Assembly: GCA_964442345.1 (NCBI GenBank)
Contig: CAYTZD010000022.1
Span: 1 to 22,217 of the forward strand
Reading direction: 5' to 3'
Source of the DNA: Hippea sp964442345
Lineage (GTDB): Bacteria > Campylobacterota_A > Desulfurellia > Desulfurellales > Hippeaceae
Length of the DNA: 22,217 nucleotides
Shown here: in pieces, positions 7,059-14,714 of the stretch
Numbering within the stretch: the stretch's first letter is position 1
Layout of the letters: each line of letters opens with the position of its first letter
The notes under the pieces: model-generated
Told to the model about the DNA's origin: nothing
Seen by the model: the letters and a program-made list of their open reading frames with translations, nothing else
The model's database searches: none
Made by a program: the position numbers and the translations under genes

Positions 7059-7850
7059 ATGAGTAAACACTTCTTTATCGCTGGACCTTGCGTTATAGAA
7101 AATGAGAAGATAACGCTATATACTGCTGAAAAGCTAAAAGAGATAGCAGAAAAATTCAAGATAGAGATTATATTTAAATCTTCGTTTGATAAAGCCAATA
7201 GAACTTCCATCGATTCATTCAGAGGACCAGGCATAGAGAAAGGTTTAGAAATTTTAAGAAAGGTAAAAGAAAGCTTTGGTTTTCAATTAATAACGGATAT
7301 ACACATACCTTCTCAGGCAAAAATAGCTGCAGAGATAGTTGATGTTATTCAGATTCCAGCATTTTTATGCAGACAGACGGACATGATTGTTGAAGCTGCA
7401 AAAACTGGTAAAATCGTAAACATAAAAAAGGGACAATTTATGGCGCCCTGGGATATGAGACATGCAACCCAAAAGGCAAAAAAAACAGCCGACTGTGAAG
7501 TGTGGCTTACAGAAAGGGGCGTTAGCTTCGGATACAATAACCTGGTTGTGGACTTCAGGTCTTTAAGAATAATGAAAAAGTTTGCAGATAAGGTCATATA
7601 CGATGTTACACACTCCATGCAGATGCCTTCTGCATCAAGTGTCAGCGGTGGAACAAAAGAGTATGCCAAATGGCTTGCCTTTGCAGCGGCAAGTGTTGGC
7701 GTTGACGGATTGTTTTTAGAAGTCCACCCAGATCCTTCCAAAGCACTATCCGATGCTGCTGTAATGCTATCCTTAGAAGAGTTTGAAGAGATTATACCAA
7801 CTATCCTAAATCACTGGGAAATTACCGATTCCTATGAAAAAAATTCATAA
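7059..7850 (+). CDS. kdsA: 3-deoxy-8-phosphooctulonate (KDO8P) synthase, metal-dependent
   Basis: Condenses phosphoenolpyruvate with arabinose 5-phosphate to KDO 8-phosphate, the first committed step to the KDO sugar of lipopolysaccharide. It has 263 residues and a TIM-barrel fold. The metal ligands of the Aquifex aeolicus enzyme are present: Cys11 in AGPCVIE, His185 (THSMQ), Glu221 (LEVHPDP) and Asp232 (LSDA). Cys11 marks the metal-dependent class; the E. coli enzyme has Asn here and needs no metal. Other family segments are FKSSFDKANRTS, KKGQFMAPWDM and GYNNLVVDFRSL. No clear ribosome site precedes the ATG. The 3' end overlaps the following permease gene by 17 bases. Partner genes kdsD and kdsC lie about 11 kb downstream on the same strand. 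Confidence 0.97.
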   Translation: MSKHFFIAGPCVIENEKITLYTAEKLKEIAEKFKIEIIFKSSFDKANRTSIDSFRGPGIEKGLEILRKVKESFGFQLITDIHIPSQAKIAAEIVDVIQIPAFLCRQTDMIVEAAKTGKIVNIKKGQFMAPWDMRHATQKAKKTADCEVWLTERGVSFGYNNLVVDFRSLRIMKKFADKVIYDVTHSMQMPSASSVSGGTKEYAKWLAFAAASVGVDGLFLEVHPDPSKALSDAAVMLSLEEFEEIIPTILNHWEITDSYEKNS

Positions 7851-8874
7851 ATACATAACCAAAAACTTCCTGATTGTCTTTTTGGTATCTTTAATTTTTA
7901 GCTCTTTATTGTTTATTCTTTCGGATTTCTTTAGCTCTCTATCGCTTATTTTAGAAAACAGTGTCTCGTTTAGATATATTGTAGAATACTATCTGTTCTT
8001 TTTACCTTATGTAATGTATTTGAGTATGCCATTGATATTTGGACTTTCCGTTGTAATAAGCTTGGGATACCTATCTATGAAAAACGAGATAATCGTTATG
8101 CGATCAAGCGGTCTTAGTATCTTTAAGATAGCATATCCCATTATTATTCTCTCGCTTCTGACTGCCTTTATAATGTTTGTAGGAAAAGAGAAGTTAGTCA
8201 ATTACGGACTTCAAAGGTCGTCTTTTATAAAGCATTACTATTTTAAACATAAAGAGAATGTTGAATGGATAAAGATATCAGACTATTTTCTAAAAGTAGA
8301 ACGGATAAACACAAAAGACAAAACCGCACGCAACATTACTGTATATAAAGTAAATAAGGATTTTAGTGGCATTGGTAAGATTTTAGAATGCAAAAGTCTT
8401 AAAATGAAAAAAAAGAGAGTTATACTAAAAGAGTGCTTGAATACAGAGATACCGTCAATGAATAAAAAAAGATTAAACAGCGTTGAGATAGAATTTAAAG
8501 GCGATTTTTATTCGCTTTTTTCGTTATCAAAATTCAAAGAACCTTCATTTGCGTATCTCCTTGACAAAATAAAGCAAGCAAGAAACAAGGACTATTACAT
8601 ATCAATGGTTCTTTTCAGGATTTTTTATCCATTCTCGTGTTTTATTCTAACTCTCATTGCCTTTGTCTTTGTGTTAAGAATAACTCCAAGAAAGAGTGGA
8701 TTTATAAAAAATGTGTTTGTTTCAGGTATAACATTCCTTTTGTACATTGGCGGGCTTGAGATGCTAAATTCTATGGGAAAATATTCGATGATTAACCCAA
8801 TTATCTCTATTCTGTTTTTTGTGCTTTTCTGGGTGGCTTTTTCTTTGTATAATCTATTAAAACTTGGTATTTGA
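7834..8874 (+). CDS. LPS export permease, LptF/LptG family
   Basis: Inner-membrane subunit of the LptB2FGC ABC transporter that lifts lipopolysaccharide out of the inner membrane (YjgP/YjgQ family), 346 residues. Three membrane spans near the N-terminus (about 13-36, 48-78, 98-118) and three near the C-terminus (about 258-285, 290-310, 318-342) flank a periplasmic beta-rich domain. The cytoplasmic NEIIVMRSSG segment after the second span is the conserved coupling-helix region of the family. F and G cannot be told apart with confidence. Its ATG lies within the last codons of kdsA, so the two are translationally linked. lptC is at 20419; no lptA or lptB is in the window. Confidence 0.9.
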   Translation: MKKIHKYITKNFLIVFLVSLIFSSLLFILSDFFSSLSLILENSVSFRYIVEYYLFFLPYVMYLSMPLIFGLSVVISLGYLSMKNEIIVMRSSGLSIFKIAYPIIILSLLTAFIMFVGKEKLVNYGLQRSSFIKHYYFKHKENVEWIKISDYFLKVERINTKDKTARNITVYKVNKDFSGIGKILECKSLKMKKKRVILKECLNTEIPSMNKKRLNSVEIEFKGDFYSLFSLSKFKEPSFAYLLDKIKQARNKDYYISMVLFRIFYPFSCFILTLIAFVFVLRITPRKSGFIKNVFVSGITFLLYIGGLEMLNSMGKYSMINPIISILFFVLFWVAFSLYNLLKLGI

Positions 8875-8881
8875 GGTGCGT

Positions 8882-9694
8882 ATGGAAGAGAAGTTTATTT
8901 ACATTATTTCAGATGGGACAGGCGAGACGGCATCAAAGATAGTCAGAGCTTTTCTGGTTCAGTTTAAAAATGTAAACACCAAACAAAGGAAATTCATAGA
9001 GATAAGGGAGAAAGAACAGATTGACGAGATACTGCAAAAGGCTTTATACGAAAAACCACTTATAATCAGCACAATAGCAAATAAAGAATTAAGGGACTAT
9101 GCCAACGAAGTCTTCACAAAAAACGGTATAATGATTATTGATATTTTTGGATACTTCATCGGCCAGTTTGAGCAGTTCTTCGGCCAGAAGGCAAGGAATG
9201 TATCAGGACTTTTACACAAAATCAGCGACCAATATTTTGAAAAAGTTAAAGCTATAGAATATACTGTTGAGCATGATGACAACAGAAGCACGCGAAGGTT
9301 GGATGAAGCAGACATCATACTTGTTGGACTTTCAAGAACAAGCAAAACACCGTTGAGTATCTACCTTGCACAAGAAGGTGGATACAAGGTTGCAAATTTT
9401 GCTATAGTTAAGGGAGAGAAGTTGCCTGATGCTCTTTTTAAGGTTGACCAGAACAAGATTGTGGGTTTAACTATAGACCCGATGAGATTGTATGAGATAA
9501 GAAAACAAAGGGCGAAGAAGTTGGGTATAGAGAATTCATCATATGCTTCTCTAAGTCGTATATACGAAGAGGTGGAATATGCCAATTCGCTATTTAGGCA
9601 GCATCCGCAGTGGCTTGTGATAGATGTAACAAACAGGTCGGTTGAAGAGTCGGCAAGTGAAATAGTGTCAAAACTATTTGGAAGAAAATTATAA
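8882..9694 (+). CDS. ppsR: Pyruvate,phosphate dikinase / PEP synthase regulatory protein (PPSR family)
   Basis: Bifunctional kinase/pyrophosphorylase family protein (DUF299), 270 residues. Relatives switch PEP synthase or pyruvate,phosphate dikinase off and on by ADP-dependent threonine phosphorylation and phosphate-dependent removal. The N-terminal segment FIYIISDGTGETA and the P-loop-like GLSRTSKT (149-156) are diagnostic, as is the DPMRLYEIRKQRAKKLG stretch. The start is set at ATG 8882, which has GAGGTG just upstream; the TTG further upstream at 8864 lies within the permease gene and lacks a ribosome site. Eight bases separate it from the permease stop. The target enzyme is not encoded in the window, so whether it acts on PEP synthase or PPDK is unknown. 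Confidence 0.93.
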   Translation: MEEKFIYIISDGTGETASKIVRAFLVQFKNVNTKQRKFIEIREKEQIDEILQKALYEKPLIISTIANKELRDYANEVFTKNGIMIIDIFGYFIGQFEQFFGQKARNVSGLLHKISDQYFEKVKAIEYTVEHDDNRSTRRLDEADIILVGLSRTSKTPLSIYLAQEGGYKVANFAIVKGEKLPDALFKVDQNKIVGLTIDPMRLYEIRKQRAKKLGIENSSYASLSRIYEEVEYANSLFRQHPQWLVIDVTNRSVEESASEIVSKLFGRKL

Positions 9695-9715
9695 CTGTTT
9701 AAGGAGGTTTTGAAA

Positions 9716-10207
9716 ATGGATAATTTAGCTTCTATCTCGTTAGCTGTAATTGCATTGGTGTATGCAGGATTAGCTTTGGGTGGTCTTATCGGAATTGTAG
9801 TCTTAATCAAGCTTTATGGAGACCTTAAAATTAAAGTTGAAGAGTTGAAAAAGCAGGTTGAACCTTATCAGTCAAAAGTTGATGATATGCTTTACAAAGT
9901 CCAGCAAATGGTGGATATAGCTGAAGGACTTGCAAACGATGCAAAGGTGCTCTCTTCAAAGGCAAAAGAGACAGGCATAGAAGTAATGGATAAGGCAAAA
10001 GAGACATCTATCGAAGTGATGGATAAAACAAAGGTATCTGTAAACGAAATATCTTCTTTGGTCGTAGATACGAAAAAAAGGGTTGAGAACCACACAAACT
10101 ATGTGTTTAACAGGGTTAAATCTATTGAAGAAAAATTAGACGATGTCTATGCGTTTTTAGTAGGTATAACAAAATTCACATCCAAACTTTTTAAAAAGGA
10201 GGCATAA
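9716..10207 (+). CDS. Small membrane-anchored coiled-coil protein (DUF948-like)
   Basis: Protein of 163 residues, not assigned a function. One membrane span (about 6-31, rich in Ala, Leu, Ile, Val and Gly) is followed by a long, charged, nearly proline-free helix to the end, with heptad- and 11-residue-like spacing. It resembles DUF948-type proteins. A clear internal repeat occurs at residues 83-104: AKETGIEVMDK then AKETSIEVMDK, with a weaker third unit after it. The tail would probably face the cytoplasm, but topology is uncertain. The ATG at 9716 has AAGGAGG eight bases upstream, which rules out the TTG at 9710. The next gene, another single-span helical protein, starts two bases after the stop, suggesting that they act together. 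Confidence 0.75.
   Translation: MDNLASISLAVIALVYAGLALGGLIGIVVLIKLYGDLKIKVEELKKQVEPYQSKVDDMLYKVQQMVDIAEGLANDAKVLSSKAKETGIEVMDKAKETSIEVMDKTKVSVNEISSLVVDTKKRVENHTNYVFNRVKSIEEKLDDVYAFLVGITKFTSKLFKKEA
9961..10026 (+). repeat. Two 33-bp tandem repeats inside a coding region
   Basis: Units 9961-9993 and 9994-10026 agree at 28 of 33 bases and each encodes one 11-residue repeat of the coiled-coil protein. The in-frame 33-base period fits duplication of an 11-residue amphipathic helix unit. Confidence 0.85.
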
Positions 10208-10209
10208 TC

Positions 10210-10581
10210 ATGTCTAAAAAATTTTTAGCCGTAGGAGTAATAGCATCAGTTGGAGTTATAGCCTATCTTGCAAGCAAAAAGGTAGATTCTGAGAAGATCT
10301 CAAAAATCAGAGAAAAACTGCCAAAAATAGAAACAGGAAAAGCCAAAGAAAATATATTTAAACAGAAAGAAGAAGTTGAAGAAAGAATTACTCAACTTGC
10401 AACAAAAATAGCAGACACAGCAAAAGAGTTAATAGAAAAAGGTTCAGAACTTGCAAGTGATAAAAAGCAGGCTCTTGTTGATTTAATAGAAGACGCTAAA
10501 AAGGCTATTCAGGAAGAGAGAGAAAGACTTAAAGAGATGAGAGCAAGACTTGATAATCCAGAAGATACGGAGGTCATTTAA
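10210..10581 (+). CDS. Small YtxH-like membrane-anchored helical protein
   Basis: Protein of 123 residues. A glycine- and valine-rich membrane span (about 5-22) is followed by a lysine/glutamate-rich helix up to about residue 115. This is the layout of YtxH-domain proteins, small stress-associated proteins of unclear function. Basic residues before and after the span do not settle its orientation. A strong AAGGAGG site precedes the ATG. It follows the DUF948-like gene by two bases and precedes the AI-2E permease. The three may form one membrane module, though that is inferred only from gene order. Very similar lysine-rich helices are easily confused across families, so the family name is tentative. 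Confidence 0.7.
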   Translation: MSKKFLAVGVIASVGVIAYLASKKVDSEKISKIREKLPKIETGKAKENIFKQKEEVEERITQLATKIADTAKELIEKGSELASDKKQALVDLIEDAKKAIQEERERLKEMRARLDNPEDTEVI

Positions 10582-10585
10582 CAAA

Positions 10586-11641
10586 TTGTCAAAAGATCAT
10601 TCAGGCCTGTTTGAGTATTTCATATTTTTAGGATTTTTAATAGGTGGCATATATTTACTATTCTTTAAGTTAACGCTAATTACAATTATAGTATTTTTAT
10701 CTTATCTTATAGCTCAAATATCTTACCCGTTTGAGAACATGCTTTTAAAATTCAAAATACCGCGCTGGGTTACTGGTCTTTTAATCTTGAGTGTAGTTAT
10801 GGGCGGCATGGCTTTAATCTTCATCGTAGCCATGCCTGCTCTTATCAATCAGATAGCAGGTATAGAAAAACAGATACCCAACTTAATAAACGGCATACAC
10901 GAAGAGATAGGAAAACTATATACATACTTAGGTTCAAAATTAGCTGGCAGCAAAGAGATTTACACTATAACAACCAGTGCGCTTGAATCTATCAAAAGCT
11001 ATTTAGTCTCATTTGCCGTAAATTCTGTCACTGGACTTTTAAAAGGTGTATCTGCGCTTGCTATATTCCTTCTTATGCCTATTATCTCGTTTTTTATGAT
11101 TATCTATAGAGAAAAATACAAAGCCGTTGTGAAAAACATTATCCTTACTATCTTAGGCGAAGACTATCTATCTGTTTTTCAAGATATACACAATGTAATA
11201 ATAGGATACATAGTTGGATTGATTATTCTAATGATAGTCGTATCCGTATTGAGTGTTGCAGGATTGTACATTGTCGGTGTTGACTACGCTTTGCTGTTTG
11301 GCGTTTTGGGCGGTGCACTTTACATTATTCCATACATTGGAGCAATAATAAGCTTTATTCCACCGATAATCGTTGCACTGATTGTTCATCACAGTTTTCT
11401 TATGAGCATTGAAGTTTTGGTTGTTCTCCTGTTTATCCATTTTATCTCGGGTAATATCATAGCACCGTATATCTATTCAAAACAGCTTGAGCTTGACCCA
11501 TTATCTGTACTGCTTGCAATTCTATTTTTTGGTGAGCTTTTAGGTGTATGGGGCGTAATTCTATCTGTGCCGCTATTGGGTATTATTGTTGTGAGTTATG
11601 AAAAACTTGTGCCAATTCTCATAAAAAGGAGAAGCATGTGA
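10586..11641 (+). CDS. AI-2E family permease (PerM/YdiK/YueF type)
   Basis: Polytopic inner-membrane protein of about 351 residues with roughly eight spans, matching the AI-2 exporter superfamily (PF01594). Diagnostic parts are the GGALYIIPYIGAIIS segment and the C-terminal stretch from GNIIAPYIY through LDPLSVLLAILFFGELLGVWG to the end. Members have been linked to autoinducer-2 export or to sodium/proton exchange; the substrate here is unknown. The start is placed at TTG 10586, which has CGGAGGT 11 bases upstream, four bases after the stop of the preceding gene. A TTG at 10550 would add 12 residues but lacks a good ribosome site. The stop overlaps the purM start by four bases (GTGA). Confidence 0.9.
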   Translation: MSKDHSGLFEYFIFLGFLIGGIYLLFFKLTLITIIVFLSYLIAQISYPFENMLLKFKIPRWVTGLLILSVVMGGMALIFIVAMPALINQIAGIEKQIPNLINGIHEEIGKLYTYLGSKLAGSKEIYTITTSALESIKSYLVSFAVNSVTGLLKGVSALAIFLLMPIISFFMIIYREKYKAVVKNIILTILGEDYLSVFQDIHNVIIGYIVGLIILMIVVSVLSVAGLYIVGVDYALLFGVLGGALYIIPYIGAIISFIPPIIVALIVHHSFLMSIEVLVVLLFIHFISGNIIAPYIYSKQLELDPLSVLLAILFFGELLGVWGVILSVPLLGIIVVSYEKLVPILIKRRSM

Positions 11642-12636
11642 TAGATTACAAGTCTGCAGGCGTTGATATAGACAAAGGCAATAGATTTGCCGAAAAGATA
11701 AAGGAATTAGTAAAAGTTTTACCAAAAGACGGTATTGTCTCTTCGATTGGTGGATTCTCTTCACTGTTTGAGTTAAACAGATTTGGTTGTGATCTTGTGC
11801 TTTCGTCTGCCACAGATGGCGTTGGAACCAAGCTAAAGGTTGCACAGATGGCAGGTATTCATGATACCGTCGGCATAGACCTTGTAGCGATGAATGTTAA
11901 CGATATTATCACAAGCGGCACAATGCCGTTGTTCTTTCTGGATTATATAGCATATTCTGATTTAGAAGATAATGTGCTTGTTGATATAGTAAAAGGCATC
12001 GTTGATGGTTTAAAGGAGTCAAACTGCGCATTAGTTGGCGGTGAGACGGCTCAAATGCCTTCGATGTATGAGAAAGGCGAATACGACCTTGCAGGTTTTT
12101 GCGTTGGGATTGGCAAAAAAGAAGAGCTTCTACCCAAAGAATTAGAAGATGGAATGGCAATCTTAGGCTTTAAATCAAGCGGTTTTCACTCAAATGGGTA
12201 TTCGCTTTTAAGAAAGTTATTTTTTGAAATCGGCGGATACAAGATTGATAGTCTCGTTTTGGGCACAAGCGTTGCAGAAATCTTGCTTAAACCAACGCGT
12301 ATATATGTAAAACTGTTTGAGAAGATAAAGCCATTTGTTAAAGCTGCCGTCCATATAACAGGTGGTGGTTTTTACGACAACATACCAAGAGTTTTAAACG
12401 GTAAGTTTGATGCAGTAATAGAAAAAAACAGTCTGCCAAAAATGGACATATTTGAGTTTGTAAAAGATTTAGGTAAAATAGACGAATATGAGATGTACAG
12501 AACATTCAATATGGGTATAGGATTTGTCGTTATAGTTGATGAAAAAGATATTAAAAAGATAGAAGATGTTGCAGGTGAAAAATTCTACAGAATTGGTTAT
12601 ATTACAAATGGCAAAGGAGAAGTAAAAATTGTATAG
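11638..12636 (+). CDS. purM: Phosphoribosylformylglycinamidine cyclo-ligase (AIR synthetase)
   Basis: Fifth enzyme of de novo purine synthesis. It closes the imidazole ring of AIR from FGAM using ATP in the cytosol. The protein has 332 residues, slightly short of the usual 345. Family signatures include ATDGVGTKLKVAQ, the nucleotide-binding VGGETAQMPSMY, FKSSGFHSNGYSLLR and HITGGGFYDNIPR. The start is GTG at 11638 with an AAGGAG site upstream; it overlaps the permease stop by four bases. The reading frame continues into purN with an 8-base overlap. The two consecutive purine genes are the only ones of the pathway here. Confidence 0.97.
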   Translation: MIDYKSAGVDIDKGNRFAEKIKELVKVLPKDGIVSSIGGFSSLFELNRFGCDLVLSSATDGVGTKLKVAQMAGIHDTVGIDLVAMNVNDIITSGTMPLFFLDYIAYSDLEDNVLVDIVKGIVDGLKESNCALVGGETAQMPSMYEKGEYDLAGFCVGIGKKEELLPKELEDGMAILGFKSSGFHSNGYSLLRKLFFEIGGYKIDSLVLGTSVAEILLKPTRIYVKLFEKIKPFVKAAVHITGGGFYDNIPRVLNGKFDAVIEKNSLPKMDIFEFVKDLGKIDEYEMYRTFNMGIGFVVIVDEKDIKKIEDVAGEKFYRIGYITNGKGEVKIV

Positions 12637-13297
12637 GTTAGGCGTTCTTCTTTCAGGGAGAGGCTCAAACTTTCAAAACATTCTTGCTTCAATAAAATCA
12701 GGCTTCATAAAGAATGCTGAGATCGTCGTTGTGATAAGCAATAAAGCAGACGCAAATGGACTTAACATAGCAAAAGAGAACAAAATTGATGCACACTTCA
12801 TCGACCCAGCAGGCAAAAGCAGGGAAGATTATGATAAAGAAGTGGTTGCAAAATTGAAAGATTACAAAGTCGATTTTGTAATACTTGCAGGCTATATGAG
12901 AATTCTCTCAAGCTATTTCATCAAAAGCTTTGAGAATAGAATATTAAACATACATCCTGCACTTCTGCCTTCGTTTAAAGGGCTTCATGCTCAAAGGCAG
13001 GCTTTAGAAAAGGGCGTTAAGTTTGCAGGTGCGACAGTGCACTTTGTTACAGAAGAATTGGACGATGGACCCATTATTGTTCAATCGATAGTTCCTGTAT
13101 TTGACGATGATAACGAAGACTCATTAAGCGAAAGAATCCTAAAAACAGAGCATAAAATATACCCTTTAGCCGTAAAGCTACTGTGTGAAGATAAACTATC
13201 TATCAAAAACGGTAAAGTTAAAATAAAAGATGCAGAAACACCTAATAAAAACTTCTTTATAACCAATCCGTTAATTGGGGGCGAAGATGGAATATGA
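12629..13297 (+). CDS. purN: Phosphoribosylglycinamide formyltransferase
   Basis: Third step of purine synthesis: transfers formyl from 10-formyltetrahydrofolate to GAR. It has 222 residues, slightly longer than the E. coli enzyme at the C-terminus. The phosphate loop LSGRGSNFQNI, the catalytic Asn107 and His109 in LNIHPALLPSFKG, and Asp145 in LDDGPII match the E. coli triad Asn106, His108, Asp144. The start is TTG at 12629, supported by an AAAGGAG site upstream and by the family N-terminus; no ATG is available nearby. It overlaps purM by 8 bases and gatB by 11 bases. Confidence 0.96.
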   Translation: MYRLGVLLSGRGSNFQNILASIKSGFIKNAEIVVVISNKADANGLNIAKENKIDAHFIDPAGKSREDYDKEVVAKLKDYKVDFVILAGYMRILSSYFIKSFENRILNIHPALLPSFKGLHAQRQALEKGVKFAGATVHFVTEELDDGPIIVQSIVPVFDDDNEDSLSERILKTEHKIYPLAVKLLCEDKLSIKNGKVKIKDAETPNKNFFITNPLIGGEDGI

Positions 13298-14714
13298 AGC
13301 TGTTATAGGTTTAGAAGTCCACATACAACTTCTAACAAAAACAAAGATATTCTGCTCATGCTCAACAGATTTTGGAGCACCACCAAACACGCATGTTTGT
13401 CCTGTCTGTTTGGGTATGCCAGGCGTTTTGCCTGTTTTAAACAAGCAGGTTGTTGAATTTGCTATAAAACTTGGCCTTGCTTTGAATTGCAAGATAAACA
13501 GATTCTCAAGGTTTGCAAGAAAAAATTACTTCTATCCAGACCTGCCAAAGGGATATCAGATATCACAATACGAATTACCAATCCTTGAAGGCGGATATGT
13601 CGAGATATTTGTTGATGGTGAATACAAGCAGATTGGACTTGAAAGAATACACATGGAAGAAGACGCAGGAAAAACCATACACAGACCAGACGGCAGCTAT
13701 GTAGATTTAAATAGGGCAGGCGTACCGTTGCTTGAGATAGTCTCTCTACCTGTGATGCATTCGCCAAAAGAAGCTGGTGAATACCTGCGTTCTTTAAGGA
13801 GAATCGTCAGATACTTAGGCATCTGTGATGGCAATATGGAAGAAGGCTCTCTCAGATGTGATGCCAATGTCTCTGTAAGGCCTAAAGGCGAAACAAAACT
13901 TGGCACAAAAACAGAGCTTAAAAATATGAATTCGTTTAAGCATGTTGAAAAGGCGCTTGAATACGAAATAGAACGACAGATAGAAGTGCTTGAAGATGGC
14001 GGAAAGATTATGCAAGAGACGCGTCTGTGGGATGAGAATAAAGGCATAACAAAACCGATGAGAAGCAAAGAAGAAGCCTTTGAATATAGATACTTCCCAG
14101 ACCCAGACCTTGTGCCTATCCTAATAGACGATGAGTGGATAAAAAGGGTTGAAAAAGAATTACCAGAACTGCCAAAGGATAAACTCAACAGATTCATCAA
14201 AGATTACGGCATAAAAGAAGAAGATGCAAGGGTATTGGTTGAAGAGAAAGAACTTGCAGACTATTTTGAGAAGGCAGCAGAAGGATACAAAAACCCACAA
14301 ACCATAGCAAACTGGATATTAAGTGAACTTTTAGGTTATCTCAACAAAGACAATAAAGAGATAAGTCAAACACTTATAAAACCAGAGCAGTTAAGATCGC
14401 TTGTCGAACTGATAGATAAAGGCACAATCAGTGGCAAGATAGCAAAAAGCGTATTCAAAGAGATGTACGAGACAGGTAAAGAACCAGAAAAAATAGTAAA
14501 AGAGAAAGGGCTTGTTCAGATAACAGACAAAGGAGAACTTGAAAAAATTATTGATGAGATAATAGCAGCCAATCCAAAAGCCGTCGAGCAGTACAAATCT
14601 GGCAAGAAAAACACAATTGGATTCTTTGTCGGTCAGGTTATGAAAAAAACAAAAGGCAAAGCCAATCCAAAAATAGTAAATGAAATATTAACAGAAAAAC
14701 TGGGGGGAGCATGA
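13287..14714 (+). CDS. gatB: Aspartyl/glutamyl-tRNA(Asn/Gln) amidotransferase subunit B
   Basis: Subunit B of GatCAB, which phosphorylates mischarged Asp-tRNA(Asn) or Glu-tRNA(Gln) so that ammonia from GatA can convert it to Asn- or Gln-tRNA. It has 475 residues, the standard length. The N-terminal kinase-like domain has GLEVHIQL, a zinc-type cysteine set (Cys23, Cys25, Cys38, Cys41), HMEEDAGKTIH and the YRYFPDPDL segment. A helical region and YqeY-like tail (about 330-475) bind tRNA. The ATG at 13287 fits the family start; the TTG at 13275 lies in purN. gatA and gatC are not in the window. It overlaps pyrC by four bases (ATGA). It fits with the non-discriminating AspRS at 256-2043. Confidence 0.97.
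   Translation: MEYEAVIGLEVHIQLLTKTKIFCSCSTDFGAPPNTHVCPVCLGMPGVLPVLNKQVVEFAIKLGLALNCKINRFSRFARKNYFYPDLPKGYQISQYELPILEGGYVEIFVDGEYKQIGLERIHMEEDAGKTIHRPDGSYVDLNRAGVPLLEIVSLPVMHSPKEAGEYLRSLRRIVRYLGICDGNMEEGSLRCDANVSVRPKGETKLGTKTELKNMNSFKHVEKALEYEIERQIEVLEDGGKIMQETRLWDENKGITKPMRSKEEAFEYRYFPDPDLVPILIDDEWIKRVEKELPELPKDKLNRFIKDYGIKEEDARVLVEEKELADYFEKAAEGYKNPQTIANWILSELLGYLNKDNKEISQTLIKPEQLRSLVELIDKGTISGKIAKSVFKEMYETGKEPEKIVKEKGLVQITDKGELEKIIDEIIAANPKAVEQYKSGKKNTIGFFVGQVMKKTKGKANPKIVNEILTEKLGGA

Noticed and set aside
9361..9810. 149-codon open frame on the minus strand
   Set aside because: It lies antisense to the PPSR-family gene and the DUF948-like gene, has no recognisable product and no ribosome site, and is a by-product of codon bias on the coding strand.
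13697..14200. 167-codon open frame on the minus strand
   Set aside because: Entirely antisense to gatB, which is unmistakable. The serine-rich translation has no family resemblance.
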